Part shown: positions 9,389-22,916 of the stretch, in pieces
Layout: each line of letters starts with the position of its first letter
How positions within the stretch are numbered: the stretch's first letter is position 1
Source: Rhizopus arrhizus
Lineage: Eukaryota > Mucoromycota > Mucoromycetes > Mucorales > Rhizopodaceae
Assembly (NCBI GenBank): GCA_024220505.1
Contig: JAKZZE010000001.1
Coordinates: 496,001 to 560,000, forward strand
Direction of reading: 5' to 3'
Length of the DNA stretch: 64,000 bases
Notes under the pieces: model-generated
What the model was told of the DNA's origin: nothing
Databases searched by the model: none
What the model saw: only the letters and a program-made list of their open reading frames with translations
Program-made: the position numbers and the translations under genes

Positions 9389-10880
9389 GATTTTTGTTTT
9401 TAATAAAGAATATACTAAATATTGAGATTGAAAAGTCGTTATTTTATTGAACTGTAAAAGTCAAATTTTGTATCTAAAATCAATTATTAAAAATACACCT
9501 AGAGCAAGGCTGTAAGCTGTAGTCAATCTTTTAATATTGTGTATTGTAAACAGTGATACGATCAACTCTTATATTTGCCATACACGCATGTTAGTATTTT
9601 TAAATATCACTCAACTCCATAGTCCAATCTTGAAATGATCTTTGGGATTTTGAAGAAAGATTCGTATTCAATGATATGCCTCTTCTCACACAATAAAATA
9701 ATATATACCAGTATTGAATTAAATAATTCTGTGACTGTAACAATAGCAGATGACGAGATACGATGAAATAGAAAACCAGTCTTCAACCAGAAATTTAGAA
9801 CTGTTAAGACATATGAAGTCCATTATCATAAAGTCTATAACTTTTTCTCAGATTCTAAGAAAATTAAACATCTTGATACTGATGCGATGGTAATTGCTCA
9901 CCTATACTATTGAAATACATATCGATACAACAAACGTAGAATGTCAGATTTAAACGATAGCCTTATTTTTAATTGCATCCTCTTATGTTCGCTCATTTTG
10001 GAAATATAATATGGAATTATTTTTTTGTATGAACTTGAATTGCAACACTCAAAGCAAGCATAGTTGGACTTCATATTTGTAGTCTTAGGGTTGGCGAAAT
10101 AAGAAGCAGCCAAACAAGTAGATGTAAGAGAAAGATACTTTCAGACATTTGGATGGTGATAATACGATGAAGGATCTCTTGTGTACACTTGAAAACGTAA
10201 GGAACAGCTGCACTGAAAATGGAAAACAGTATGGACATGACTGTACATACCGATAATAATAATGATAAGAAGCTAGTATAGTGAATTAATAAATATAGTT
10301 CTTTTCACATACTATTCCATGTTAATAAATAAAGACACTTAAACGAATTTTCATTATTGGAAAAGAACACAAACGTTATACGTTCTTTGCTATTGACCCA
10401 TCGATGGGGAATTCATATTCAAGTATCAAAAGTCTGACCGAATGAGAAACGAGAGCTTTAAGCTAGGAGCAAGGTCTTGATTCAAGAGAATTACAAAATA
10501 GTTGCCTCAGACTTTATAGAGGTATGGCTATTCATACCTTGACCATTCATAAGGATACTTTTGTTGAAATCATTAATCATTTTAGAGTGTCAAAATTGGA
10601 TTTTTTTTTTAAAAAAAAATCAGAATCCCAGGAGTTTCAGGAAATTATTAATAAGTCATCCGTGCTATACTTCCTCCTTTCAGGAATACTGTGAAATTCT
10701 TTGACCCTGTACAGTTTGTTATACGCACAGCTGGACAAAAAAATATGGCATTTCAGCAAATGTAGTTTACAAAATATATATTACAGAGAATAAGGATAAT
10801 TTAATAAATCATCATTTGAATCCGTAGACAATCCAAGTAAAAGTCATTTGTTGGCGTCTTTTGGGTGAGTGAAAATGTGA
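9389..10880. other. Intergenic; no gene recognised
   Basis: AT-rich sequence with short, codon-poor frames only. A polyadenylation-like AATAAA (TTTTAATAAAGAA) lies just after the stop of the repeat protein, near 9400. Confidence 0.6.
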
Positions 10881-11655
10881 TTATGAACGGGAGGGTGGTG
10901 ATAAAGGGGATAGTTGTAAATGATTTGACCTTATGTTTGAAAATAGCCCCAATTGCTGTCTAATGCGTCTGTGCGCTAAAAGTATGCTTGTCTCGAGTGA
11001 TTGTAGATGGGTAGAATAAGGTGGGAGGCTCAGAAGATTTTCTACCGTGGACTGTTCATGATCATCAGGATTTGATGATGAGTAAGGAAAAATAAGTTCT
11101 GAGCGTGACAGAGATGCCAGTGCGGTTGCTGATTCAAGTATACTTGACATATCTATTCATAAAGCATAAGAACATACTTGTTTTCTTTTATTATTGTTGT
11201 CTAAATTGTGAACCTTGAGTTATGAATTCAGATACATCTTCAGTGTCTGATTCTGACAATGTGATCTCTGATAGATAATGTTCAAGAAGCAGTGTTGTTT
11301 CTTGCAATTGATCTAGTAAGTCTCTTTTCTCCCAAATAAACTGCTCGGCCCTTTGTTCGACTTCGTCCCCGTGAGAAGGAGAACCATAAATTGAGCTCGA
11401 ACTTTGTTGTCTTTCTGTAAATGAGGAAGTAAGTAGATTTTGTCTTCTTAATAAACGGTTCCTGCGCATTTCGTAAGAGTTAGATTCATTGGTTACTGAT
11501 TCATTATTGTTGCTATGACGTATAATTACTGATATTCTCTCTGTAGGCGACAACTGTTCTATGTTTCTTGTGCGGAATGGTCGACGTCGTTTACAAATAT
11601 CTTCTTGAATTTCATCCAAGGAGCTTCTCTTTGGTTTCCAGATTGGCAAGCCCAT
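10881..11655 (-). CDS. Hypothetical protein, two exons
   Basis: Proposed CDS complement(10881-11152, 11214-11655), 237 residues. The upstream frame starts MGLPIWKPKRSSLDEIQED, is basic near the N terminus and then Ser/Asn-rich, with a leucine-rich helix (WEKRDLLDQLQETTLLLEHY). Splicing G|GTTCAC ... ATAG|AT (61 nt) joins it in phase to MSSILESATALASLSRS and on to a Ser/Pro-rich end. The donor is weak, so these could instead be two ORFs. No domain or family was recognised. The long open frames without low-complexity artefact and the normal intron length support a real gene. Confidence 0.5.
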
Positions 11656-11896
11656 TTTATCAGACCTTCGAAAGAAAAAAAAAAAGGGTTTTCAAAATTT
11701 GCGTATTGAGACTTTTGCGTGAAACGCTTTTTATATTTGGATACGTTACACAATTTATAAAAAAGAAAGTTTTAGACATCTAACTACTTCTATACCTACA
11801 GACTCTATCCTTGGCCAGGACTTATCCTCTCCCCTCTTACAGTAGAGTAATTGATGTCCCATACAACTCATTCAATGAATAGCATAAGAAATTGAA

Positions 11897-12160
11897 ATGT
11901 CCCAATTACAACAAACAGGGTCCTTTTCGTTGCCGCCGTTCCAGCAGAGCGATCGTCCTCAACCCTTATTTCGATGCATTGACAGTGATAAATGCTATCT
12001 TTCCAAAGCTATGAGATGCACTATCCAAGTTTCTTTGCTTGAATCTATAATCCAAACTCTGATGACGGAACAGTCGGATGTCTTTAAATATTTTCTTCTT
12101 TTGTGTAATCACATTGAGAATATTTATTTAATTTTGCCTATTGAGGACCGAACTAGGTAA
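11897..12160 (+). CDS. Hypothetical short protein, possibly incomplete
   Basis: 87 codons starting MSQLQQTGSFSLPPFQ, with a more hydrophobic C-terminal half (SDVFKYFLLLCNHIEN). It is divergent from the previous gene with a 240-bp gap. A GT-AG intron at about 12157-12217 would add about 16 residues. Further coding-looking sequence to 12415 (SSLKLLEEMAILAVQRID) is out of phase or interrupted, so the locus may be decaying. No family recognised. Confidence 0.3.
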   Translation: MSQLQQTGSFSLPPFQQSDRPQPLFRCIDSDKCYLSKAMRCTIQVSLLESIIQTLMTEQSDVFKYFLLLCNHIENIYLILPIEDRTR

Positions 12161-12416
12161 AATGGCATGATGATACATCTACTCTATTTAAGTTTTCTGT
12201 CATTCAACATCTCAGGATTTTTTTGGTACCTTTCAAAAGAACTAAAATTTATTTGATAATCTAGAAGCGATGTTGCTTTAAGCTCCTTGCAATTCCAAAT
12301 CATTAGTGTCAGCTAAATCAACTGTTGTTTCTTCTTCATTGAAACTATTAGAGGAAATGGCTATTCTAGCAGTACAAAGGATCGATTCATACTTGAAACA
12401 AGATATACTTGTATAA

Positions 12417-13988
12417 TACAACTTGATCAGAGCATGAATAACCAGAAAAACACTTATTCTGACAAGTAACAGTATATTTGAGAGTAAAATTAGAAAGAGC
12501 TCAAATCTAAAAGATTATTTTAAAGGAATACTTGAGTAGGTTGACATGGAAAAGTAAGCAATTTACACTATCTATATTTTCAGTGATTATACAAATTGAT
12601 TTATCAAAAAGAAGAAAAGAGAAGTTCAAAAAAAAAAAAAAAAAAATGAATACTGAAAAGTGAGGATTATTTAAGCTTCTCGAAATTAGTAAGGGTTTAT
12701 ATGTCATTACTAATAATACTATTGACTCTATGATGAAAGTATTCAAACAAGTATGTGTATTTAATGAATATAACCATGATTAATCGATTTATATGATAAA
12801 TCACTCTAGCTATACACAGGATATAACGAGAGTTCTACTTCAACTGCTAATGTGAATGATGTAGACTATCCAGACAACAATAGTAATGCAGTGCATGCAA
12901 TTTCTGACAATAAAAATATGTTATTCGACATGGCTGAGAGCATGTAGCAAGAGTAAGCTAATGTTTTATATACTAAATTGATCTCATACAAAGTCTTCAA
13001 TTGTTTGTAAATGATACAATTGGATTTCCTTAGTATGTATTATGTCGATGATCAACCGTTAATTTAATACGTTTGGGTTCAAATCAAAACCGCCATGACA
13101 GAAAAAATCAGATGGGATAGCGTTGGCTTCCGTCTTAAATGACAGTATGGATCTAGCTTTTATAATGGTTGAGTCTTCCAATGGTATTTATTTTAATTTA
13201 TCCGAACAAAAAAGTGGGGCTTTCATGACGAGCTTGAAGGCCTTCCAGGATCAGGTGAAATTATTGATTATTATGAAGCCAAACACAATATAAATATCCG
13301 AAGGGTACTTTATACGATCTCATAATAGGTAAAAACAAAAATTGAATCGAAATTAAGTAGTGCAAATGAACAGAACGGTTTGTGTGTTACAAGGTATGAA
13401 ACTGTATTTCAAAGCTAATTTTAAGTTAACAAATAGCAAGAGAATCCAAATAACCTATGAAACTATAAAACATCTGTTAATGCTAACAAGCTCAAGACAC
13501 TGGCGAAAATGTGTTAAATCTGATCAAATGGAAGGAGGTCGTGATCAAGATGGCCAAGAGGTTATCAAAAGATGATCAAGTCATTTTTTTTTAAAAAAAA
13601 AACTCTACCACATCATCATATTATACTGTATAAATATATAAAAGCAATAGTATTTCCCAGTAATGACTTACTGAACATTTTATAATAGTGAGCCATATAG
13701 ATTTGTGTGCTTTGAAGTGTCACAAGTAAATCCTCAGGCTTTCGATGTTGGTTTGTATTCATGTTCCTCTTTTGGAGGCTGTCTGTTGCTTAGCCTATTT
13801 TGACTTTGTCACAAGTGAGACCGAGATTTTCATTCAAATAAACTCATTTTATAGCCCAGGTCTTCTGTAGGCTTTGGTATAGACTTTTAATATAAAATTG
13901 AGGAATAAGTAGAAGTAGACCAAGAATTAGAAGTCCTAAAAACACTTTTGTAGTAAATGGATTCTGGATTAAATAGTATTGAATGCAT
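12417..13988. other. Intergenic; no gene supported
   Basis: AT-rich sequence with short A- or T-rich tracts. A 71-codon frame at 13360-13575 has no recognisable similarity or splice context. Nothing firm is seen. Confidence 0.55.
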
Positions 13989-14770
13989 CTATTTGAAAGT
14001 GAAAATGATCCAATTGAAGTAAGTTAAAACATATAGTTGACCAGCGAAGCATCTAAAGGGCAATTGTATGGCTTGAACTAGAAATTCTTCTTGAAAGAAA
14101 CAACAGAAGACCTTCAATATTGGTAGGCATTTGTAGTCGGCTGTGTATGTTGAGACAGTGGACCGCATGCCTTCTATCAGCGACTGATTTGGATGGAGAA
14201 AACAGGATCTGGATTTGACACCAGGTGAGCATACAACACACCATCTTATACACCGGCTATATTCATTTCGGGTCACTGGGAATCAAAGGAGTGTATCAAG
14301 TGAGATCATCACTCGACAACAAGAAAGCATCTTTATATTTTTATACTGTTTTTGAGAATCCAGCCCTTGTTATAGAAATTGTTTCTTGATAGACTTGAAA
14401 GACTTGAGACTGAGCTCTTCAACTAGAGAAGGTATGCTTTTCCAAATTGAGGGCTTGAATAGTTTATGCTACTGTTGATCTCTGTCATATTGTATGTGTG
14501 GCATAAGTTTTGTCAAGACAGTGTCTTTAGATAACATGAAAGATCAAAAGAGAAATTGAATTTGAAGTACATTTGTTTATTCTTTCACTGCTGACAAGGG
14601 CGATAGATGTCACATATCATCGGTTTAGGCTCGTTTAGATATGCCATACATTCGTCGTAAGCATTCATTCTGGGAATCTTTGAGTGCTTTGATTTGGAGG
14701 ATCGATTGATGAGCAGTCTATATTCTAGCTGAGCATAAACTATTTGTGCATAGAATCTTGTGAATAGCAA
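13989..14770 (-). mobile_element. Degenerate LINE relic (ORF2 C-terminal part)
   Basis: Minus-strand fragments match the ORF2 tail of the LINE at 60.1-62.7 kb. LFTRFYAQIVYAQLEYRLLI (14585-14770) parallels LLCTRFYAHIVRPQLEYGLA. HAVHCLNIHSRLQMP and SRCIRW (about 14050-14280) parallel HAINCLDMHRRLFVP and RSRCIRW. The pieces are in different frames with many stops, and sequence between them is lost or shuffled. An old, dead insertion of the same family. Confidence 0.8.
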
Positions 14771-16320
14771 ATAAAATGCGGTTGATATTCAAAACTTACT
14801 AGTTATCATGTGTAAAAATAGAAAAGTCGATACAAATTTAATTTAAAAAAAACCAATACTTGTCCTCTTCAACTTTCCTCATGCGATTCTAAAAGTCATG
14901 AGGTCAAGGAAAGAAATAGCTTACGTCAATTTCGACCTGTTCTTAATGTGATGTCCAACCTATTTGATTATGTCAATGATTTAGAAATAATCAATCGGAT
15001 AACGAGTTTTTGTAATGTATACGTATTTGTGGTATGAATTCACAGGCAAATAAAAAAAGTAATTTGATAGTTTCTTTCCTTTTGTAATGTGAATTAGTAC
15101 TGAAGAAAGTAGTGACAATAAACAATTTAATTTTTATTTGAATTAGTACAGTTCAAGTTAAAAATGAAAATAGTGGTAGTAAGCTCATTTGGGCTGATTT
15201 GATGTTAAGCGCATATATGTTTATATTTAAAAATGTTAAGGGGGGAATCAATAGTGTTAAACTGGTTTAAATTGTACATTTTCGGTTGTAATTTATTCTC
15301 GAGACTGATGCTCGTACACCGAGATTAAATTGTACGTGTGCATCAATAAAAGGAAGATCTGCAATTTTATTCCTACTTTAAATCGTACAATAAGTGAATC
15401 ACAATAAATAATGATCGACGTGATCCATCTCTTCTTTCTGCCGAGAATCAGTGTCAAATTCTAAAGTAAAGAGGTGTTACAGATAATCCTTTCCCCTTCC
15501 CCTCTCTCTCTCTCTCTCGTTTATTTTGACCCTTAAAATTTTTCAAACATGATCGAGGGCTAGAAATGAACTCTGTAAAATATAAAAAGATTAGAAATGA
15601 ACGAGGGGAAGTATGACATATTTTTATCATCATTTCTTATGTTGAGTTATTTATTATTTCGAGCGTTTTCTACTCTTCCCCCCTTTTATGCTAAATATAT
15701 GCACGATTTTAAGCACACTGATTTTATAAGGATGAATAACTCAAAGAGAAGAGAAAAAGAGAAATCTCGATAAATTTCGATAATTACTGCTTTTATATGT
15801 TTAAGGTCATCTTTTACTTGGTGTTGGATACTTTATCATAAAAATTACATGATTAACTTTAAGAAAATAGAGAGAAAAATAAAGTTTAGCGAGAAAAAAA
15901 AAATAATAAAAAAAAAATGAATGTACTTGTGATGCAAGCCCGAGATGTTTTTATTTCAATTACAAATATTAGTATTATCGATAATCATTCTATCTTTACT
16001 CACGAAAATAGATAAAAATAAAATAGAAATGCACACTGTTTACATTCTTTCCCTCCCCTCATTGTTTATACATTGTGTTGTTTTGATATTTTCTCGAGAA
16101 ATTCGTTAGCGTGTGCATTTATAGCGAGAGTCTCCGAGGAATTTGCTTTGTGAGCAGTCATCAAGAATCAAATTGGTCATCATTACAGTGTATCATAGTG
16201 TTACATTCAACTCAATAGGGCCATCTAGCACAGAATCCTACAATACTAAAATGTATATTATTCAATTAACTGACATAAAAGCCCTTTGCTTGCCTTTTGT
16301 TATTGTATATTATCATTAAA
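14771..16320. other. Intergenic; simple repeats only
   Basis: AT-rich, no coding signal. A short CT microsatellite lies near 15503-15520, with A-rich tracts near 15895-15920. Confidence 0.6.
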
Positions 16321-17276
16321 ATGACCGCTGGTAAAAAAAAAAAAAGAAAAAGAAGAAAAGTAAATCAAAAAAGGCAATATTAACAAATCCTTTTTTTTGT
16401 TTTGCATCAGAAAAAAAAAAAAAAAATACATTTTATATTGTCTCTGGTTGCCCATTTGCTCAAAGTGCTACTACTTCTTTAAAAGAAGTTGGTGATGAAT
16501 ATGAAAAGGTTGAATTTGACTTTTTTAAAGGTTAATTTATGATCTTGAGCATTCAACGAATGAAAAAGAAAAAGTTTTCAAAGTTCTGATGAAGTATCAT
16601 AGGATTGGTGCCAAACTAAAAGTTCCTATATTCACAATTAGAGGTCAAGATATTACTGAATCTCTAGTTTCTTATTGATCTTTTTTTTTCCCCCCGAGAA
16701 AAAGTAAGTTATAAATGTATAAATATAAATGTGCATGAGTGTTTTCAAAGTCATTTATGCATGGCATCACGTAGCTTGTTACCCAAAGATCCTTTGAAGT
16801 GTGCATAAATTCGTTACTTTATCGAATATTATTATTCCAAAGTATAAGCTGAAAACATGAAATATGTATTCAACTCGAAGGGTGAAAATGCTTTTTGCAG
16901 ATTATGAAAAGAACGTCAATACTGCTTTAGAGCGTATAAGGGGAATGTACATTTTATTTTTCGATTTTTTTATTCCTCTTTGTGTTACTTACAGCTCAGT
17001 GAGCTCTTGCTTCAACCACCACCGACTGGCCCTTACTTTCTTGGTGAAGAATTCTCTCTTGCTTACATTTTTACTTGCACATTTTGTAAACCATCTCAAG
17101 GGTGTTCACGCACACACACACCCTCTCTCTCTCTCTACTTCAGTATTTATGAGCTTGAAACTGTCAAGAAAAAAAAAAAAAAAAAAAAAAAAAAAACACT
17201 CAAGGCTTGCTGAGTTTCTTTATAGTATCACAAGTAGACTTTTATACAAAGAGACTTTTGATGACGAAAAGTATTA
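16321..17276 (+). pseudogene. Glutathione S-transferase pseudogene
   Basis: Remains of an omega-like fungal GST in order. ATGACCGCTG, then an 80-nt intron (16331-16410), then the thioredoxin fold FYIVSGCPFAQSATTSLKEV with the CPFAQ active-site motif typical of omega-type enzymes. A frameshift follows near 16545, then LKVPIFTIRGQDITESLVSY and a stop at 16678. LLPKDPLK, IRYFIEYYYSKV and AENMKYVFN (about 16770-16880) are broken by two TAA codons. The C-terminal helical domain continues in other frames with DYEKNVNTALERI, PPPTGPYFLGEEFSLA and SRLAEFLYSITSR, ending near 17276. An A-tract of about 28 bases near 17170 disrupts it further. Several independent lesions mean it cannot make a functional enzyme. 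The introns look retained, so it is not a processed copy. Confidence 0.87.
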
Positions 17277-18057
17277 AATTGTGATTTTATTAGAACTTGA
17301 GAACGAAAAGTATAAAGATTTATTTGTCACAAAGAATCATCTTCCTAAGCCCTAAATCGTGTTACCAATGCTCACAATTAGAAAGAAAAAAAAAAGTCTG
17401 TGTTACAGGATCAAATGATTGAATGAAGAGAATAAATCAAAGTTTCTTTTGTTTACAACTTTTTTAAACAATATCTAAAAAAAAAAATGAAGCTTAATTA
17501 TTTTCATGGGAACAGATACTGTTTTCAATCACAGCTCCTTTTTTGTTTATCTTTTTAGGAGATGATGACGAGTTTTGTGATAGAAAGAAAGAGATGACGA
17601 TCCATGGTTGATAGCAAAGTAAAGAGAATGAATTCATTAGGGGTTAATTGACTTGGTAGTTATTAAAGCTGATTTTTAATAATAAAGACCTTTCAATAAA
17701 CTTTTATTGACACGGATCAGTAAGGAAATGAGATGATTAAAAGGAAACACTGGTATAATATATGCATGAGTAATTTGTATTATTTGACAAAAAGTAACAC
17801 ATTCTCACTAAAAGTGGTATTAATTAAACATTTTTGAGGCCTTTTTCTTTTTCCCAAAAAAAAAAAAAAAAAAAAAAACAAAGTTTTTTGTTTGAAAGCC
17901 CTTGTTCTTCCTCCCCCCCCTTCTAGACCCCCTTACTTTTATTTTGTTTATTTATTTTACTTCGGACTCCCTCCGTCTATAAAATGCCAGTTCACACTCT
18001 TTTCTTTTCTTTTCTTTTTTTCTTTATTGCTTTCCAATCACTTTTTTTTTATCAAAC
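17277..18057. other. Intergenic; upstream of the APSES gene
   Basis: No gene seen. An A-tract lies near 17857-17878 and a CT-rich leader occupies 17990-18050 just before the next start codon. Confidence 0.6.
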
Positions 18058-19325
18058 ATGAAATCAGTCGAAGTAAGAAACTTTTTGCCTCATACCACCA
18101 CCAATCGATCCATCAAGATCAAGACCAACCAGTATTCAACTTCCCAAGACCCCAGAGGCTGTATTCCAGGTACACTATCAGACACACCTTTATTCTCATC
18201 ACGCGTATTGACACTTTTTTAGTTTATGAATACGAAATCAATGGGCAACCTATCATGTGGGATAGAGAAACCGGCCATGTACACTTCACTGGCATTTGGA
18301 AAGCTTTGAACAATTCCAAGGCAGATATTGTCAAGATCGTTGACTCCAATCCTGAGCTGCAGGTGAAGAAGGTTCGTGGTGGATGCCTTGTCATCCAAGG
18401 GACTTGGTAAATAAAAGCACACATACACTCCATTCATTATTTGATTAATCTCTTTGTACTCAGGATCCCATTCAATCATGCCTTCTCTCTCTGCGCTCGT
18501 ACTGCGTGGAGCATAAGAATGGAGCTCCTGCCCATCTTTGGTCCCTCCTTCCTTGATGCCGTCCTCCCTCCCGATGACCGCCACTTTGGATGCCTCGTGC
18601 TAAACCCACTGGCAAATGGAAGTCAAAGAGTCGTGGCCACAAAGCCAAAAAAGACCTCTGTTGCCAAGCAACCTGCCCCTGCCCGAATCCCCTACAAGAG
18701 GGATTCCGTTCGTTCCTCACGACGTTCAAGTCGCGTCAAGTCCTCCTCCACCAACAAGAAAGCTGGCAGTGTTACGGCTAGTATGTCTGTTTCAAGACTC
18801 TTGAATGAAGACGAAGACCGTAGCTTGCCAACGGTTCCCACTTCCTCCTCCCACTCGGGCTCGCCCATCATGATCCCTTCGTCCTTTGTACCAGCCTCGC
18901 CAGCTGCCTCAAGCTGTGGCTTCCCTGGCTCTTGTTCTCTTTCTGCTTGCTCTCCTTCCTCTGCCCAGTCCTTTGGACACCGAGAGTCCTTCTGTCGTGC
19001 CTTTGCTTCTCCCTCTTTGCGTGTAGTGCCAACGTTCAACGTTGAGCACTCTCGCTCAACAAATCAAGTCTTGCCCTCTCTGTGCCCAGAGATCACGGCG
19101 ATCTTTGAGTCCGAAGCTGAAGAACCTTGTCCTGTCTCTGCCGCTGTCCCATGTGCCCTGAGCCCTTTGGACGTGGATATCATTGAAAGGGTTGAAGCAA
19201 GCATCCGCTTGCAGTGTCTTTCTCAAGACTTTGGCCGCCGACCTCACCAGCCATTAAATCGCTCTGCCTTCCCCACAAAGGTTAGAGCGGGCAACAATGT
19301 ATATAAGATCTTGTGGGATCATTAA
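18058..19325 (+). CDS. APSES/KilA-N DNA-binding transcription factor, Xbp1-like
   Basis: Three exons: 18058-18169, 18223-18406, 18464-19325; 385 residues, introns of 53 and 57 nt, phases agree. Residues about 38-130 form an APSES-type domain: VYEYEINGQPIMWDRETGHV, HFTGIWKAL, KKVRGGCLVIQGTWIPF and ARTAWSIRMELLPIFGP. RGG...QGTW(I/L)P followed by an LxPxFG segment is typical of the Xbp1-like branch, as opposed to Mbp1/Swi4 with ankyrin repeats. The rest is Ser/Pro/Arg-rich and disordered with basic patches (RSSRRSSRVKSSS), likely nuclear localisation. No ankyrin repeats or coiled coil. Likely a nuclear transcriptional regulator; its targets cannot be told from sequence. The start is supported by the CT-rich leader just upstream. 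Confidence 0.8.
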
Positions 19326-19711
19326 TGTATATACTTTTCTCTTTATTATTATTTGTATTTATTAAAAAAATTATTATTATACTTTCCACATCATCTCTTG
19401 ATCTTTTCTAATGATTTCCTTTCCTTTTTAATTGCTCACATCATCTTGCAAGAACATGAACAGGTTTTCTATTGACCAATAGACGCTCAATTCTTTTTTT
19501 AGATTTGACCTGGTCCCTTTTTTCTTTTTGTGGATGTTACCCTGTTTGAAATCATAAGAGATGGGTTACGCAAAGCTTGGGGTATCAATCAATCTAGGCT
19601 TGTGCTATTCAATTGCTACATTAGGAATGCAATACAAGCGAAATGATCCGATATCCCTTTTTTTTTTTTTTGAACCAATTAACTTGGGATAAGCTTCAAT
19701 GACCTCATTTA

Positions 19712-19754
<43 letters not shown>

Positions 19755-21188
19755 CACATTGTTACATAAGTACAGCTGATCTTTTGCCTGACGCATCAAT
19801 AGCTCCCAGATCAAAAGTCATGAGAATAAAGGCAATCCAACTTTCCGGGATCTGCTTATCGATTAGTTAACTATTTGCATTTATCATCCGTTTCACCTTC
19901 CTTATCCTAACCATTCAATTAAAAGCAGCCCTTTTTAACCTTAAACAATACCCAAACAGGTTTCAAGTTTCTATTGGACAGCTAAATTTGTGTTTATAAA
20001 CAATAATCAAAGGAGTCTGCTGGTGGTGTTACGCTTTATGAAGAGGAGTGAACTGTCTTTGGTAAAGCAAACAGTGGATGTGTTGCACTCAAATTGGCTA
20101 AAAAAGTGTTTTACTTTTCTGACAGAATATTGGAGCTTTTGAATCATGTTACTAAAGAAGATAAAAATGGCTAAGAAGAGAACCAATAGTATCCTAACAT
20201 CACTGTAATCATTAAAAAGCGTAAACCAATCCATTCTCTTTTTATTAATTTACGAGGAAAAAGTATTTGAAGCCAACTATCAACCTAATGTATATTCCAA
20301 TGCATCTTTCTTCTATAGCAAGACAGAGCATTTCCGATTACTAAACTAGCTATTTACTCTCAAGAGAGAACCTTTAAGATATTACATAAATCATTCATTA
20401 TATCTAAAATCTTCTTTTTACACATGTTATATTGTTTTGCTTACAAAAGAGGTGCTTATGCGTAGAATGCTATAATGACAATATAATATGTAAAATAGTT
20501 GATGAAATTACTTGTTTACAAGCAGTAAGAATAGGATAAGCCAATACCATTTGCGGATAAAGACCGGATGTAGACGGAAGTATTGGACATGATGGATCAT
20601 GAATGAAAAGATTTATTTTTTTAAAAGGATTTTAAAGTTGTGAATAAATAAAAAGGTTGCTTGCTAATACGCTTTACATACATAATAAAGACAGTTGTTT
20701 ATGTTATTGCTCATGTCTACAATTAGTATACAATTATCTCTAGACTTTGTAAATAGATAAAGTGGCAAACAGTGTTCTTCATAAGCTATCGTATGCGCAT
20801 TTATTAACAAACGAGACTTGAAATTTATGATTACAAAAATTGTTTACAGAACATAACAGTTAGACTCATGCATTATCTACTTACCATGTGGACTAAATTT
20901 TGTCGTCAACGGATCAACTTAGCCCAAAGGAAGTAGCATACATCTTCTTTTGGAATTTCAGCCCATCACTACCATAGGCTTACCTTACTTCATTCCTCAA
21001 TATATTTTCGCTTTATTATTAAACCCGAGCATGTGTATAATAGGAGGATAATCCAGTCATTTATTTCTCACAGACAACATATCAAAAATTGTTCTTTAAA
21101 GTAGATTACAATTTGGCATAGCAAAAGCTCTTGTTGCCTATGTTCAGCCTTTTCAGATAGCTGTGCTTTCTGAAGCATTTAGAACATT

Positions 21189-21244
<56 letters not shown>

Positions 21245-22916
21245 TGCATCCATTGCGATCAGTGTAAATCATATTTAAAGTATTATTGTATAATGTAGTA
21301 AGCGCAAATAGATCTTCATAAGAATATAGGGCTTCGAGTGATGCTAATTTCAAAAGATACCATCGTGTCATGATTATTGTGACAACCAAAAATGATCCAA
21401 TTTGACACAACTTGTACTGTTTTCTCAAAACGTTAATTAAGCTTATTAGCTGTTTGAAAGGTCGCAGTAACCTTCCGGTTGTTCCCAAACCTAATTCTAT
21501 GACTATAATTTCATTTTGGACGAAATATAATGACAGTAATAGCATCTTTCAATTAACCAACTGAGTTAACCAAAGGGCGGTTGTGGTTGATACTTATTTG
21601 CCTAGTAGCGCTGATCAATGTATCAGGTCTGAGTCCATCTATTTTTAATCTCTTCTTCAATGGTTGTTTGTCTGGCCCACAAACGAAGCTTTATTCAGTT
21701 ATTATAGAGTACATAAAAGAAATGGTGCTTTGCGAATGCACATACCATTGTGCTCTGACTATCTATGACTCTGGTGTGAAGATATATAATTTGGAACAAA
21801 GAATACATAGGTAGGCATACAGGATTAGGTGAAGCCATAAATATACATGTGTGAAACTGGATATCATCGTCGATTACTTGCGCTAAAGAGAAATGATGGT
21901 GTTTAATGTTGTCAATTACCAAATCAGTGAATGGCTTTAGCTATTCATTCAGCTTGATGTAAGATGACAAAAAACTGGATAGAAAGGAACAAAAATGTGG
22001 ATGAACTATTTTGATGAAAGTATATACTAAGGATCGCCACATTACTGATATTTCATAAAAAGCTGTAAATCATCTCTTTATTTAATAATCTTTTATATTA
22101 AAGGCCATACTATGTTCTTTAACAGGCTCAACTTTCCAATTTCCTTTTATTTTGATATATAGCACAGCTACTCTGATTGTGCCTAAGCTAATAAACCAAG
22201 CAGTGAAACGGTTCATAAATTGCTTTCGATTAGCTAGTTATTATTCAACATTTGTTCTTTAATAATCAACGAGCAACTTAAGTAAAGTAAAGAAACATAT
22301 CCCACTTATAATTTTCGACTTTTTTTTTTTTCATTAATAATCATTCTCTTCTAGTTGAGAAGACCCTTATTCGTGTAACCTCACTGGTTATAAGACATGT
22401 AGGGTCCTAAGGGTTTAGTTTAGTTTGACAAGTGCACCCTTCATTTTAAATGGAAGATGAAAACTCTATCCCCCTTTTGTTAGTCATTCAAACAAAAGCA
22501 AATATTTGATGCTTTCATTTATCTATTACTCCACACAAGTGTCGTATTATTTTCCACCACATTTTAGCATCCAAAGATTTGCAAAGCCTAATTTCTTGGC
22601 GTTTCTATTTTGTGATTTAAAGGCGTAAAAAACCAATTCCACATAAAGCCTACCTGCTTTATTCATTTCATTTGAGTGCAATATTTGAGAATGGATTGGT
22701 AACTTTGAAATTGTATCTACAAAGTATGATGCTGAAAATAGTTGATTACAAGGTAGCTGCGTACTGATTTAATGTGGGCAGCATGAAATGTTAAATTTGC
22801 AAAGTAACAATACGCTGGCTCAATAAATCTTGAAGTATAAATGTATTTATTATGTGCAGCGATCGAAAGTATCTCACATTTTAATCTAGACAAGACATAT
22901 TGCGTCAAATTTATTT
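19326..22916. other. Intergenic; homopolymer tracts, no supported gene
   Basis: 3.6 kb of AT-rich DNA without a convincing gene. It holds two long poly(T) runs, 19715-19754 and 21190-21241. A 101-codon minus-strand frame at 21240-21545 ends exactly at the second run, so the run could be the poly(A) tail of an old retro-inserted fragment on the minus strand. No family was recognised. Confidence 0.55.
21190..21241. repeat. 52-base poly(T) tract
   Basis: Uninterrupted T run abutting a minus-strand open frame. Read on the minus strand it is a poly(A) tail-like end. Confidence 0.9.

Noticed and set aside
10881..12160. A bidirectional regulatory gene pair
   Set aside because: The right-hand gene is too weak to support any claim on shared regulation.
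17170..17197. Poly-lysine region as part of a real protein
   Set aside because: It is an A-tract inside the GST pseudogene; the lysines are translation of a homopolymer.
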